A DNA stretch of 64,000 nt from Microbacterium sp. APC 3901 (GCF_030407765.1 NZ_JASDCU010000005.1:124001-188000), one strand, 5' to 3'. Counted from the first letter of the stretch, positions 1-8,816 are shown. Notes: a model not told the origin generated them from the sequence alone. Numbers and translations are program-made.

Positions 1-1029
1 GGCGCATGGAACGTGCAGCTCACGATGAACGGCGACGGTGCAGAGGCGTTCGGCGAGGTCAGCACCCGTCTCAACCAGAACCGCCTGGCGGAGCTCTCGC
101 CCCGTGATCAGTTCGCGTTCGTGCTCGACGGGTCCGTCATCAGCGCACCGCGGATGAACGGGCAGATCCTCGACGGCCGCCCCAGCATCTCGGGCGACTT
201 CGATCAGGAGTCGGCGACCGCTCTGGCCGACCAGCTGAAGTTCGGCGCGCTGCCGCTGAGCTTCGAGGTGCAGAGCTCCGACACGATCTCGGCGACCCTG
301 GGCACCCAGCAGCTCCAGATCGGCCTCATCGCGGGACTCATCGGTCTCGCCCTCGTCGCGATCTACTCGCTGATCGTGTATCGAGCACTCGGAACCGTGA
401 TCATCGCATCGATCGCCGTGATGGCGGTGCTGACCTACGTCATCATCTGCATCCTGGCCTGGCGTCTCGGGTTCCGCCTGTCGCTCGCCGGCGTCGCAGG
501 TCTCATCGTCTCGATCGGATTCACCGCCGACTCGTTCATCGTCTACTTCGAGAGGATCCGAGACGAGCTCCGCGACGGCAAGTCGATCACCTCGGCGGTC
601 GAAGACGGCTGGGGGAGAGCCAAGCGGACCATCTACATCTCGAAGTCGATCAACATCCTCGCGGCCGTGGTGCTCTACATCCTCGCCGACTCCACGGTGA
701 AGGGCTTCGCATTCACGCTGGGGCTGACGACCCTCATCGACGTGTTCATCTTCGTGATCTTCACTCACCCGGTCATGCAGCTGCTCGCTCGCACCAAGTT
801 CTTCGGTGGCGGACACAAGCTCTCGGGCCTCGACCCCGAATCGCTGGGAGCGGTGTACCGCAGTCGATCGCAGTTCCGTCAGGTGTCCACCGTGACGGCC
901 GGCCGCGGCGCGAAGAACACGAGGGCCAGGGGCGAAGCCGAGCGCCGTCAGACCATCGCAGAGCGCAAGCGCGCCGAAGCACTAGCCGGTGACAGATCCA
1001 CCCGCACCGGAAGCGAGGGGGACGCCTGA
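1..1029 (+). CDS. secD: Protein translocase subunit SecD (5' end outside window)
   Basis: This is the C-terminal 342 residues of SecD. SecD is an inner-membrane subunit of the SecDF complex, which uses the proton gradient to help pull secreted proteins through SecYEG. The reading frame is open from base 1, so the start lies upstream. The sequence begins in the periplasmic P1 region (GAWNVQLTMNGDGAEAF), followed by the six-helix membrane domain. That domain carries the family motif IGFTADSFIVYFERIRDE near visible residue 170. The basic tail (RARGEAERRQTIAERKRAEA) is cytoplasmic and typical of actinobacterial SecD. The stop overlaps the secF start (TGATG), so the two are translationally coupled. 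Confidence 0.96.
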   Translation, partial: GAWNVQLTMNGDGAEAFGEVSTRLNQNRLAELSPRDQFAFVLDGSVISAPRMNGQILDGRPSISGDFDQESATALADQLKFGALPLSFEVQSSDTISATLGTQQLQIGLIAGLIGLALVAIYSLIVYRALGTVIIASIAVMAVLTYVIICILAWRLGFRLSLAGVAGLIVSIGFTADSFIVYFERIRDELRDGKSITSAVEDGWGRAKRTIYISKSINILAAVVLYILADSTVKGFAFTLGLTTLIDVFIFVIFTHPVMQLLARTKFFGGGHKLSGLDPESLGAVYRSRSQFRQVSTVTAGRGAKNTRARGEAERRQTIAERKRAEALAGDRSTRTGSEGDA

Positions 1030-2018
1030 TGGCTTCCATGAATGAGTTCGGCAACAACCTGTACACGGGAAAGACCTCTTTCCCGTTCGTCGCCAAGCGT
1101 CGCCTGTGGTTCATCATCGCGATCGTGCTGGTGGTGGGTTCGGCGCTCGTGCCCCTGTTCCGCCCGATCCAGTTCTCCATCGAGTTCACCGGTGGATCGC
1201 AGTTCACCGTGCAGGCGCCCGACACCACCGACCAGCAGACCGCGACCGACGCCGTGCAGTCCGTCGTGCCGGGAGCGGCGACCAAGGTCGTCGTCATCAA
1301 CGGCAGCGACATCCGGGTGCAGACCGACCAGATGGGCGCGGACGAGACCCAGCAGGTCTCCAACGCGCTGGCCGATGCGTTCGGAGTGGAGCCCGACAGC
1401 GTGACGTCGTCCTTCATCGGCCCGGCCTGGGGCGAGAACGTCACGAAGCAGTCGCTGTGGGGCCTTGCGATCTTCCTCGCGCTGACCTTCCTCATCCTCG
1501 CCATCTACTTCCGCACCTGGAAGATGTCGGCCGCTGCGATCGTCGGCCTCCTCGACGTGCTCGTGATCACGGTCGGCGTGTACGCACTCGCCGGTTTCGA
1601 GATCTCGCCTCCGGCGGTGATCGGATTCCTGACGATCCTCGCCTACTCGCTGTACGACACCACGGTCGTGTTCGACAAGATCAGGGAGAACACGACGGAA
1701 GACGGGGAGAACTCGTCTCGGACGTTCGGCGAATCGGTCAACCTCGCGGTCAATCAGACCCTCGTGCGGTCGATCAACACGTCGGTCGTCGCAGCGCTGC
1801 CCGTGGGGGCCGTGCTCTTCATCGGCGCCTTCTGGCTCGGTGCGGAGTCGCTGACCGACATCTCGCTGTCGATCTTCGTCGGCATTCTCGTCGCGACGTA
1901 TTCGACCCTGTTCGTGGCCGCTCCGCTCTACTCGCTCTTCCGCGAGAACGAGCCGCAGATCGCGGCCCGCGACGCGAAGATCCGCGAGGCGCGAAGCCTC
2001 GCCACCGCAGAGGCCTGA
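1029..2018 (+). CDS. secF: Protein translocase subunit SecF
   Basis: SecF (329 aa) is the partner of SecD in the Sec accessory complex. It has an N-terminal transmembrane helix (about residues 25-45), a short extracytoplasmic domain with IEFTGGSQF, and a five-helix membrane domain. The family signature LAYSLYDTTVVFDKIREN lies near residues 206-223. Length matches actinobacterial SecF. The ATG overlaps the secD stop by one base. A hairpin follows the stop codon, so the secDF transcript probably ends before rel. Confidence 0.97.
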   Translation: MASMNEFGNNLYTGKTSFPFVAKRRLWFIIAIVLVVGSALVPLFRPIQFSIEFTGGSQFTVQAPDTTDQQTATDAVQSVVPGAATKVVVINGSDIRVQTDQMGADETQQVSNALADAFGVEPDSVTSSFIGPAWGENVTKQSLWGLAIFLALTFLILAIYFRTWKMSAAAIVGLLDVLVITVGVYALAGFEISPPAVIGFLTILAYSLYDTTVVFDKIRENTTEDGENSSRTFGESVNLAVNQTLVRSINTSVVAALPVGAVLFIGAFWLGAESLTDISLSIFVGILVATYSTLFVAAPLYSLFRENEPQIAARDAKIREARSLATAEA

Positions 2019-2026
2019 TAGTCCCC

Positions 2027-2053
2027 GCTCTGCGGGGCCGCACCCCGCAGAGC
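2027..2053 (+). terminator. Hairpin terminator after secF
   Basis: There is an 11-bp perfect stem (GCTCTGCGGGG at 2027-2037 with CCCCGCAGAGC at 2043-2053) and a 5-base loop. It starts 8 bases after the secF stop. No U-tract follows, which is common in high-GC actinobacteria, so termination is inferred from position and stem strength. Confidence 0.6.
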
Positions 2054-2057
2054 ACGC

Positions 2058-2063
2058 GTAAGC
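2058..2063 (+). promoter_or_regulatory. Possible -10 element of rel
   Basis: TAAGCT fits TANNNT and lies 23 bases before the rel start, which itself has a near-perfect ribosome binding site (GGAGGTGA, 2075-2082). No clear -35 is visible. The call rests on position between a terminator-like hairpin and the gene. Confidence 0.3.
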
Positions 2064-2086
2064 TGTTGTGATTCGGAGGTGAGCGG

Positions 2087-4336
2087 ATGGCGGAACCGCA
2101 GACGGCGTCGCAGGGATCCAGCCTGAGGCGACTGGTTCCTCGCATCTTCTCCCGCGCGCCCAGGATCAACGACCTCGACAACCTGATCCGCACGGTGCGT
2201 GCGAATCATCCCAAGGGTGATCTGGCCGTCATCGAGCGCGCCTACGCCGTCGCGAAGGAGAAGCACGCGGGGCAGCAGCGCCAGAGCGGTGAGCCGTACA
2301 TCACGCATCCGCTCGCCGTCGCGCAGATCCTCGCCGAGATGGGCCTGGGACCTCGTGCGATCGCCGCGGCTCTGCTGCACGACACGGTCGAGGACACCGG
2401 CTACGCCCTCACGGACCTCACGGCCGAGTTCGGTGACGAGGTCGCGATGCTCGTCGACGGCGTCACCAAGCTCGACAAGGTCAAGTACGGCGAGAGCGCA
2501 CAGGCCGAGACCGTCCGCAAGATGATCGTGGCGATGTCGAAGGACATCCGGGTGCTGCTGATCAAGCTCGCCGACCGGCTGCACAACGCCCGTACGTGGG
2601 GGTTCGTTCCGCCTGAGAAAGCTGCGAAGAAGGCGAAGGAGACGCTCGAGATCTACGCGCCTCTGGCCAACCGCCTCGGTATCCAGGCGATCAAGTCCGA
2701 GCTCGAAGACCTCTCGTTCGCCGTGCTGCATCCGAAGATCTACAACGAGATCCATAACCTCATCGCGCAGCGCACCCCGCAGCGCGAGAAGTACCTCGCT
2801 CAGGTGGTCGAGGAGATCGACGAGGATCTGCGCGATCTGCGCATCCGCGGCAAGGTCGTCGGACGCCCGAAGCAGCTCTACTCGGTGTACCAGAAGATGG
2901 TCGTGCGCGGTCGCGAGTTCGACGACATCTACGACCTCATCGGCATTCGGGTGCTCGTCGCCTCGGTTCGTGACTGCTACGCGGTGCTCGGTGCGATCCA
3001 CGCCCGGTGGACCCCGCTTCCCGGTCGCTTCAAGGACTACATCGCGACCCCGAAGTTCAACCTCTATCAGTCGCTGCACACCACAGTCATCGGGCCGTCG
3101 GGGCGCACGGTCGAGATCCAGATCCGCACGCATGAGATGCACCAGCAGGCGGAGTACGGTGTCGCCGCGCACTGGATGTACAAGGAGCGGATGAACGGCG
3201 GAAAGGCCGAAGTCCGCGCGTCGGACAGCGATATGGCCTGGCTCGCGCACATCTCGGACTGGCAGGCCGAGACTGCCGACCCGGGGGAGTTCCTCGACTC
3301 CCTCCGCTTCGAGATCGGCGCCAAAGAGGTCTACGTCTTCACCCCCAAGGGCCGCGTCGTCGGGCTCCCGGCCGGTGCGACTCCGGTCGACTTCGCGTAC
3401 GCCGTGCACACCGAGATCGGTCACCGCACGATGGGGTCGAAGGTCAACGGGCGTCTCGTGCCGTTGGAGTCCGAGCTCAAGAGCGGCGACGTGGTCGAGG
3501 TCTTCACGTCGAAGAACCCCGACGCGGGCCCGAGCCAGGACTGGCTCGGCTTCGTCAAGAGCACGCGCGCGCGCAACAAGATCCGCGGATGGTTCACGAA
3601 GGAACGTCGCGAAGAGGCCATCGAGCAGGGCAAGGAGGCCATCGCCCGCGCGATGCGCCGCCAGAACATGCCGCTGCAGCGGCTCATGAGCCAGGACTCG
3701 TTCGCCGAGGTCGCCCATCAGCTTCGCTACGAAGACGTCTCCGCGCTGTATGCCGCCGTGGGCGAGGGACATGTGTCGACGCAGTCGGTGCTCGAGAAGG
3801 TCACCGCCCTGGTCGCGGCGAGCGACCCCGCGACCGGCCCGATCGACCTGCCCGGAAGCATGCCCTCGCGAGAGCCCCGTTCCGGCGATTCCGGAGTGCT
3901 CGTGCGTGGCGCATCCGACATCCTGGTCAAAGTCGCGAAGTGCTGCACGCCGGTGCCTGGCGATGCGATCGTCGGCTTCGTCACCCGTGGCAGCGGCGTC
4001 TCGGTGCATCGAACGGACTGCCCGAACGTCAAGGCGCTTCAGAGCGACGAAGACCGTTTCGTCGAGGTGTCGTGGGCGCCGACGACGAAGAGCGTGTTCC
4101 GAGTGCAGATCCAGGTCGAGGCTCTCGACCGCTCGGGGTTGCTGTCGGATGTCACCCGCGTACTGAGCGAGCACCACGTCAACATCCTGTCGGCGACGGT
4201 CAGCACCACGGACGAGCGTCTGGCGATCAGCCGCTTCGTGTTCGAGATGGGTGACGCCGTGCATCTCGATCGCGTGCTGAACGCCGTGCGTCGCATCGAT
4301 GCGGTGTACGACGTCTACCGCGTCACCTCGTCCTGA
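2087..4336 (+). CDS. rel: Bifunctional (p)ppGpp synthetase/hydrolase (RelA/SpoT family)
   Basis: This cytoplasmic enzyme (749 aa) makes and degrades (p)ppGpp in the stringent response. Domains in order: an HD hydrolase domain with the intact metal motif HDTVEDT near residue 98; the synthetase domain with [16 protein letters not shown] near residue 280; a TGS domain starting [20 protein letters not shown] near residue 414; a conserved cysteine/zinc-finger region ([12 protein letters not shown]) near residue 615; and a C-terminal ACT domain ([14 protein letters not shown]) from about residue 675. The intact HD motif argues for hydrolase activity as well as synthesis, as expected for the single long RSH of actinobacteria. 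Its last 14 bases overlap the convergent gene that follows. Confidence 0.97.
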   Translation: MAEPQTASQGSSLRRLVPRIFSRAPRINDLDNLIRTVRANHPKGDLAVIERAYAVAKEKHAGQQRQSGEPYITHPLAVAQILAEMGLGPRAIAAALLHDTVEDTGYALTDLTAEFGDEVAMLVDGVTKLDKVKYGESAQAETVRKMIVAMSKDIRVLLIKLADRLHNARTWGFVPPEKAAKKAKETLEIYAPLANRLGIQAIKSELEDLSFAVLHPKIYNEIHNLIAQRTPQREKYLAQVVEEIDEDLRDLRIRGKVVGRPKQLYSVYQKMVVRGREFDDIYDLIGIRVLVASVRDCYAVLGAIHARWTPLPGRFKDYIATPKFNLYQSLHTTVIGPSGRTVEIQIRTHEMHQQAEYGVAAHWMYKERMNGGKAEVRASDSDMAWLAHISDWQAETADPGEFLDSLRFEIGAKEVYVFTPKGRVVGLPAGATPVDFAYAVHTEIGHRTMGSKVNGRLVPLESELKSGDVVEVFTSKNPDAGPSQDWLGFVKSTRARNKIRGWFTKERREEAIEQGKEAIARAMRRQNMPLQRLMSQDSFAEVAHQLRYEDVSALYAAVGEGHVSTQSVLEKVTALVAASDPATGPIDLPGSMPSREPRSGDSGVLVRGASDILVKVAKCCTPVPGDAIVGFVTRGSGVSVHRTDCPNVKALQSDEDRFVEVSWAPTTKSVFRVQIQVEALDRSGLLSDVTRVLSEHHVNILSATVSTTDERLAISRFVFEMGDAVHLDRVLNAVRRIDAVYDVYRVTSS

Positions 4337-4877
4337 CGAGGATCCTTTCGAGAGCACCGCGTCCGGCTCGCTTGCCGGGCACGCGGATCATGGCGTCGAG
4401 TGCGATCGCCGCTGCCGGCACCAGGCTCGGCTCGGCGTGGGCCAGGAGCAGCATCCAGCGACGCAGCGACTCGTCGCGGTGAAGCCCGAGGGCGAGATCG
4501 ACCATCGTGCGCTCGGGCGTCATCACCGGGATCCCGCCGATCAGCACGACGTGCGCGCCAGGCAGAGCCGTGTCGTGCAGGATCACCCGCGGTGGCAGCG
4601 CGGGCCGGATGCGATGACCGACCGCGCGCCGGACGTGGTGACGGGCCGGTGGACTGTCACCGGCCCCATGGATCCAGGCTGCGGATGGCCCGGAGGCCGC
4701 GGTGTCGACGGGGATGAGGCCGGCGATCGACGCCGCCCTCGCACTCGGGCTCTCGACGAGATCAGCGGGAATGTACCCCTCGCCGAGATCGACCAGGTAA
4801 CCGTCGATCCTCGCCGCGCTGAGCTCGGGGACACTGAGCCGATCTCCGGGCAGGTACAGGAACGCGGGATGCACCAC
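4323..4877 (-). CDS. AbiEi-like (type IV antitoxin family) C-terminal domain protein, no partner toxin
   Basis: This is a 184-residue protein. Its second half ([20 protein letters not shown], then [16 protein letters not shown]) resembles the C-terminal region of AbiEi-family proteins that are annotated as type IV antitoxins in actinobacteria. That assignment is from memory of the family and is moderate. The usual N-terminal winged helix is not obvious. No AbiEii-type nucleotidyltransferase toxin lies beside it: rel is on one side and the DUF349 gene on the other. The start is a double GTG (4877 or 4874). The second GTG lies 6 bases after CAGACT, so a leaderless transcript is possible. It is convergent with rel, with a 14-base overlap of coding ends. 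Confidence 0.62.
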   Translation of the reverse strand: MVHPAFLYLPGDRLSVPELSAARIDGYLVDLGEGYIPADLVESPSARAASIAGLIPVDTAASGPSAAWIHGAGDSPPARHHVRRAVGHRIRPALPPRVILHDTALPGAHVVLIGGIPVMTPERTMVDLALGLHRDESLRRWMLLLAHAEPSLVPAAAIALDAMIRVPGKRAGRGALERILVRTR

Positions 4878-4935
4878 GCCAGTCTGGCGCGGAGCATCCC
4901 GCGTTCCGGTGCGATCCGGATATCTGTGGAGAAGG

Positions 4936-6297
4936 TCAGCCGCCGAGCGCGCTGAGCCAGGTGCGTCGCGCTTCGAGAGCGTCCGCCGCGGCCTTGGCGG
5001 CCTTCTTGTCGCCCGACTTCTCTGCGGCTGCGAGCTCGGTCTCGAGCTTCTCGATGGCGTCGAGAAGCTGCGAGCTCATGTCGTTGGCGCGTGCCTTGGT
5101 CTCGGGGTTGTTCTTCTTCCAGTCGACCTCTTCGCGGGCCTTGAGCGCCTGCTCGATCACGCGCAGGCGATCGTCGAGCGCGCGCTCCTTGTCACGCGGG
5201 AAGATGCGACCGATCTCGTCCCACTGGCGCTGGATGCCGGTGAGCAGTGCGCGTGCGCGCTTGATGTTGGGCTCGTCGGCCACGGCCTTGGCCTCTTCGA
5301 GCAGGGCCTGGCGGGCCTCGATCTTCGGAGCGGAGTCTGCCTCTTCGGCAGCCGACTGCTCGGCACGAGCAGAGTACAGTGCGTCTCCGGCTGCCTTGAA
5401 CCGCGCCCACAGTGCATCGTCGGCCTTGCGTCCGGCGCGACCGGCGGCCTTCCACTCGTCGAGCAGTGTGCGGTAAGCGGGGATCCCGTCGACTCCACGG
5501 GGGGCGAGTGCCTCGGCGCGCTCGACCAGACGGGTCTTGGCATCGCGGGCGCTCTTGTGGGTGTCATCGAGCTCGGAGTAGAAGGCGCGGCGCGCCTTGT
5601 CGACCGTGCCGCGTGCGTCACGGAACCGCTTCCAGAGCTGCTGAGAGATGCCCTTCGACAGACGGGGCCCGTTCTGCTGCTGTGCCTGCCAGGCGTCGAA
5701 GAGCTCGCCGAGCTCTGCAGTGACCTGCTTCCACTGCACCTTCGACAGGTCGCGGGCGGCGATCTCCTCGGCGCGCTCGACGAGGGCGGTGCGCTCTGCG
5801 ATGGCCTTGTCGACCAGTTCCTTCGCCTGCTGGGCCTCCTGAGCCGTCGCCTCGGAGAGTGAGGAGGTCAGGGCGTTCAACCGGTCGCGAAGTCCGGCGA
5901 GGTCGCCCACGGCGGCCGCATCCGTCGCTTCGGAGAGAAGGTGGCCCGCCTGCTTAACGAGGTCACCGGCTGAGGCACCTCCCGCCTGGTGACGCTGTTC
6001 GAGCGTGCGCACCTTGAAGGCGATGTCGTCGTACTTGCGCACGAAATAGGCGAGTGCTTCGTCCGGGGTGCCGTCCGGGTACTGACCGACGACGCGCCAT
6101 TCCTCGCCCTCGCGGACCTCGACGGTGCCGTCATCGGCGACGCGGCCCCACTTCGCGGCGTCGGACGACGCGGTGCCGGCCGCGGCTGCTGCTGCTGTCG
6201 GAGCGACAGCAGCGGGCGTCGGCACCTTGCGCGGCAGGGGCGCAGCGGGGGGAGCGGGAACGGGGGGAGTCGGCTTCGACGGCTCTGTGGCAGACAC
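4936..6297 (-). CDS. DUF349 domain-containing protein
   Basis: This predicted cytoplasmic protein (453 aa) has a Pro/Ala-rich N-terminus (about residues 1-45) followed by long, charged, Ala/Glu-rich helical repeats typical of the DUF349 family (for example LFDAWQAQQQNGPRLSKGI and LLDEWKAAGRAGRKADDALW). Biochemical function is not established. The GTG start at 6297 was chosen because AAGGAG lies 8 bases upstream and the protein then begins VSATEPSKPTPPVP. A longer reading from 6387 adds a basic leader with no family resemblance. Residues 50-95 (WGRVADDGTVEVREGEEWRV) form a short conserved N-terminal module seen in actinobacterial members. Confidence 0.9.
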   Translation of the reverse strand: MSATEPSKPTPPVPAPPAAPLPRKVPTPAAVAPTAAAAAAGTASSDAAKWGRVADDGTVEVREGEEWRVVGQYPDGTPDEALAYFVRKYDDIAFKVRTLEQRHQAGGASAGDLVKQAGHLLSEATDAAAVGDLAGLRDRLNALTSSLSEATAQEAQQAKELVDKAIAERTALVERAEEIAARDLSKVQWKQVTAELGELFDAWQAQQQNGPRLSKGISQQLWKRFRDARGTVDKARRAFYSELDDTHKSARDAKTRLVERAEALAPRGVDGIPAYRTLLDEWKAAGRAGRKADDALWARFKAAGDALYSARAEQSAAEEADSAPKIEARQALLEEAKAVADEPNIKRARALLTGIQRQWDEIGRIFPRDKERALDDRLRVIEQALKAREEVDWKKNNPETKARANDMSSQLLDAIEKLETELAAAEKSGDKKAAKAAADALEARRTWLSALGG

Positions 6298-6349
6298 GGT
6301 GATTCTCCTTGCGCGGTAGGGCCCGCGGGAGGCGGAAAGGACGAGCTTC

Positions 6350-6355
6350 AGCCTA
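6350..6355 (-). promoter_or_regulatory. -10 element for the DUF349 gene
   Basis: On the minus strand this is TAGGCT, the same hexamer found before polA and the gene at 8412-8711. It lies 52 bases upstream of the GTG start. No clear -35 is seen. Confidence 0.45.
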
Positions 6356-6401
6356 GTACGAGAGCGAGGTCGCAGTGTGGTCGTCAATGCTCACGATGGC
6401 C

Positions 6402-6462
6402 GTTACCGATCTGTGAGCGAATCGTTCGACGCGTGAAACATCGCGCGTCATATGCGAGAAAC
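6402..6462 (+). promoter_or_regulatory. GlnR-like binding region before the FAD oxidoreductase
   Basis: The stretch holds GTTAC (6402-6406), GAAAC (6435-6439), GTCAT (6447-6451) and GAAAC (6458-6462). The last three are spaced 7 and 6 bases apart. The actinobacterial GlnR box alternates GTnAC and GAAAC with 6-base gaps, so this is a near match with one spacing and one base deviation. The two GAAACATCG copies (6435-6443, 6458-6466) are exact direct repeats. Binding is inferred from this pattern and from the nitrite-reductase-like gene downstream. Confidence 0.35.
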
Positions 6463-6512
6463 ATCGTGCTCCTATCGTCGCCTTCACGACGTCCCTTGGC
6501 GATTGGAGCAGT

Positions 6513-7583
6513 ATGAGCGAGGCCGTCCTCACCCCCGCGGAGATCGTCGTGGTCGGAGCAGGCATGGTCGCGCACCGATTCGTCGAGAATCTGATCGCCA
6601 CCGCCGAGACGCCGATCCACGTCACCGTGATCGGCGACGAGGCTCGACACCCCTACGACCGGACGGGTATCTCCGGGCTGCTCTCCTCAGCCACGCCCGA
6701 GGCTCTGGAGCTGGACCGCTCTGTCTTCGAAGACTTCCGTGTGCGCTTCGTGGCGGACGACAGGGTGCTTCGCATCGACCGTGGGGCGCGGACCGTGATG
6801 ACCCGAGCACGTCGGATCGTCGGGTACGACTCCCTCGTGCTCGCGACGGGGTCCTATGCCGGGAGCGGCGGCATCGACGGCTCCGACCTGCGCGGCTGCT
6901 TCGGCTATCGCACTCTCGACGACGTCCAGCGTCTCGAGCGCTTCGCGCATCGCCGCAGGCATGAACTCCGTCGTCCTCTCCGCGGTGCTGTCATCGGCGA
7001 CGGACCGCTCGCGATCGAGGCCGCCGGAGCTCTGCAGCTCCTCGGTGTCGCACCCGTCGTCGTGCAGCACTCCGACCGTCTGACGTCCGCGACTGCGGTC
7101 TCCGAGGCGCGGGGCTTCTCATTCGCCGGTCTCCTCGAGGCGAGAGGCGTCGCCCTCCGCGCGGGGTCTCAGGTAGCGCGTGTGGCGGCGGACTCGTCGG
7201 GTGCTGTGGGCGCCGTCCATCTCGGGGACGCTGTCGAGCCGGTCGATCTGGTCGTTCTCGCAGTCGGCGTGCGCCCTCGAGACGAGCTCGCCCGCAACGC
7301 GTCGATAGGTGTCGACCCCAGGGGCGGCATCGTGGTCGACGAAAGCGGCACGACCTCCGACCCACATGTCTTCGCGATCGGCGATGTCGCGTGCGTCGAG
7401 GGACGACCGGTCCACGCACTGGCTCACGGCTACGCCATGCCGGACGTCACGGCAGCGCGGATCCTCCATGCCAACGAGATGAAGCCTCGTCGACACCTCA
7501 TCGCGTCGACGACCGGAGCGCTGCGGCCGAGCATGCCCGTGGCGACAGGATCACGACGAGTGCGTGCTCTCCAGGCTGTCTGA
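6513..7583 (+). CDS. FAD-dependent NAD(P)H oxidoreductase resembling the N-terminal part of nitrite reductase NirB
   Basis: This 356-residue pyridine-nucleotide-disulphide oxidoreductase has a first Rossmann motif (VVVGAGMVAHRFVENL, residues 11-26), the FAD motif YDSLVLATGS, a second dinucleotide fold (AVIGDGPLAIEAAGALQLLG, about residues 164-183) and the C-terminal FAD motif VFAIGDVACVEGRPVHALAHGY. VAHRFVE near the start is characteristic of NirB-type proteins. It lacks the rest of NirB (Fe-S/siroheme and small-subunit parts), so it cannot reduce nitrite alone. It may donate electrons to another protein or have a different job. A good GGAG lies before the ATG. The downstream NnaR-like gene overlaps or abuts it. 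Confidence 0.85.
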   Translation: MSEAVLTPAEIVVVGAGMVAHRFVENLIATAETPIHVTVIGDEARHPYDRTGISGLLSSATPEALELDRSVFEDFRVRFVADDRVLRIDRGARTVMTRARRIVGYDSLVLATGSYAGSGGIDGSDLRGCFGYRTLDDVQRLERFAHRRRHELRRPLRGAVIGDGPLAIEAAGALQLLGVAPVVVQHSDRLTSATAVSEARGFSFAGLLEARGVALRAGSQVARVAADSSGAVGAVHLGDAVEPVDLVVLAVGVRPRDELARNASIGVDPRGGIVVDESGTTSDPHVFAIGDVACVEGRPVHALAHGYAMPDVTAARILHANEMKPRRHLIASTTGALRPSMPVATGSRRVRALQAV

Positions 7584-7614
7584 TGTCGGTCGTGACGGTG
7601 CGCTGGGTGCGGCC

Positions 7615-8334
7615 ATGACGCCCGCCCGAACCCTTGACACGACTCTGGCGGGATGCGCGGTCGTCATCGCGGACGAGTGCTCCACAGGCGACCTCGACGC
7701 GATGCTGAGCAGCCGGGGCGCGACCGTCCGGCGTGCAGTCGTGGAGGGCCCGGGCGCGAACGAGCTGGGCGAGGCTGCGATCCGCGCGGCTGCCGGTGAG
7801 GTGGATGCGGTGATCCTCGTCTCCACCTCGGCGGCCGCATACTGGGTCGAAGCGGCAGATCGGGCAGATGCGCTCGAGAGCATCCGGAGCCGCGCCGGTT
7901 CGGGTCGCCTGCTCCTCGTCTCGAGCGGGGCCGGCGTCGCTGACAGGCTGCGTGACGCCGAGCTCCGGACTGCGGTCTCCGACCACGAAGGCGTCACGTC
8001 GTCGGCCGACCGGGTGATCGAGCATTTCGGGCGAGGCGGTGCGCCGTCTCTCCCCACCGATGCCGGACTGGTCGAGGTCCGAAGCGGTGGTGTCATCGTC
8101 GACGGGGTGTTCGTCCCGCTCTCGCGTTCCGCCGTCGCGCTGATCGACGCCCTGGCCGCCGCAGGGGGTCGCGTCATCTCGAGGGCTGAGCTCGGCGCGG
8201 CGCTTCCCGGGCGACAGCGCACACCTCACGCGGTGGAGGCAGCGGTGGCGCGCCTCCGTGAGGCGCTCGGGCAGCGGGTGCTCGTGCACACGGTGGTCAA
8301 GCGCGGCTACCGACTCGCCGTCACCGACACCTGA
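7615..8334 (+). CDS. NnaR-like regulator: short uroporphyrinogen-III-synthase-like domain plus winged helix
   Basis: A predicted DNA-binding protein (239 aa). The N-terminal ~140 residues look like part of the HemD fold (AGCAVVIADE; VDAVILVSTSAAAYWVEAAD). The C-terminal ~95 residues form an OmpR-type winged helix (RSAVALIDALAAAGGRVISR, then TPHAVEAAVARLREAL and VVKRGYRLAV). HemD-plus-winged-helix proteins such as mycobacterial NnaR control nitrate/nitrite assimilation together with GlnR. That is established for the family and only inferred here. This copy is much shorter than NnaR because the HemD part is about one lobe. The ATG at 7615 was chosen. A GTG at 7564, overlapping the preceding gene by 20 bases, is the alternative. 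Confidence 0.8.
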   Translation: MTPARTLDTTLAGCAVVIADECSTGDLDAMLSSRGATVRRAVVEGPGANELGEAAIRAAAGEVDAVILVSTSAAAYWVEAADRADALESIRSRAGSGRLLLVSSGAGVADRLRDAELRTAVSDHEGVTSSADRVIEHFGRGGAPSLPTDAGLVEVRSGGVIVDGVFVPLSRSAVALIDALAAAGGRVISRAELGAALPGRQRTPHAVEAAVARLREALGQRVLVHTVVKRGYRLAVTDT

Positions 8335-8371
8335 CCGGCCTCGGAGCGGCGGCGATGGGCTCCAGGCGAGT

Positions 8372-8393
8372 GCGGGGCCGTGGACGCCCCCGC
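8372..8393. terminator. Possible shared terminator between convergent genes
   Basis: GCGGGG (8372-8377) can pair with CCCCGC (8388-8393) around a 10-base loop. An alternative pairing is GGGGC with GCCCC. It lies between the NnaR-like gene and the convergent small membrane protein. The stem is short and there is no T-tract. Confidence 0.3.
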
Positions 8394-8411
8394 TCGTTAC
8401 GGGACCGAGCG

Positions 8412-8711
8412 CTATTCGCTCGGAGCGTCCGACGGGAGAGGCTCGGGCAGGGGAGTCTCCGTCGGCACCGGTGCGACTGTCGGCTCGACCGTGGGCGTGG
8501 GAGCCGGTTCTTCCGGCGGCCTGGTCTGCGCGAGCGCGACCTGGCTGACGATCGCGCCGGCGATGACCAGTGCGGCGCCCACCGAGGCTATCGCGTTGTC
8601 GCGGACGCGGCGTCGGATCTGCCCCTCGTGCCACGTCGTGCGGGCGGTGTGCAGGCGTGCGCGCTCCGCCTCGGTGCGCGACTGCTGCGTGCTCTTCCCG
8701 CGTCCGGCCAT
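8412..8711 (-). CDS. Small single-pass membrane protein with Pro-rich tail
   Basis: This 99-residue protein is of unknown function. The N-terminal ~35 residues are strongly charged (RTEAERARLHTARTTWHEGQ). They are followed by one hydrophobic helix (NAIASVGAALVIAGAIVSQV, about residues 39-58) and a Pro/Glu/Thr-rich tail (PAPTPTVEPTVAPVPTETPL) that would lie outside the membrane. The basic side before the helix predicts N-in/C-out. AAGGGAG precedes the ATG at good spacing, which supports translation. It is divergent from rarA. Confidence 0.75.
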   Translation of the reverse strand: MAGRGKSTQQSRTEAERARLHTARTTWHEGQIRRRVRDNAIASVGAALVIAGAIVSQVALAQTRPPEEPAPTPTVEPTVAPVPTETPLPEPLPSDAPSE

Positions 8712-8754
8712 TGCGTGCTCCCTTACTGGACGTGAATGTGCACCGTCGCCTGAG

Positions 8755-8760
8755 AGCCTA
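8755..8760 (-). promoter_or_regulatory. -10 element of the small membrane protein gene
   Basis: The minus strand reads TAGGCT here, 43 bases before the ATG at 8711. The same hexamer occurs before polA and the DUF349 gene. Confidence 0.4.
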
Positions 8761-8810
8761 CCGTCGTGATCGTGCCGTGCTGTCTCGCCCGAAGTGTCGG
8801 CGCCCCACGT

Positions 8811-8816
8811 TAGCCT
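8811..8816 (+). promoter_or_regulatory. -10 element of rarA, probably leaderless
   Basis: TAGCCT ends exactly 6 bases before the ATG at 8823. That places the expected transcription start at or next to the first base of the start codon. No -35 match is evident. Confidence 0.5.

Noticed and set aside
1928-4357. Long minus-strand open frame (809 codons) opposite rel
   Set aside because: It is antisense to a clearly identified gene. High GC third positions suppress stops on the other strand, the product is Arg/Asp/Leu-rich without motifs, and no ribosome binding site is evident.
4323-8711. Genomic island or defence island between rel and rarA
   Set aside because: No integrase, transposase, tRNA junction or direct repeats flank the stretch. 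Base composition looks like the neighbours, and only one gene has a defence-family resemblance.
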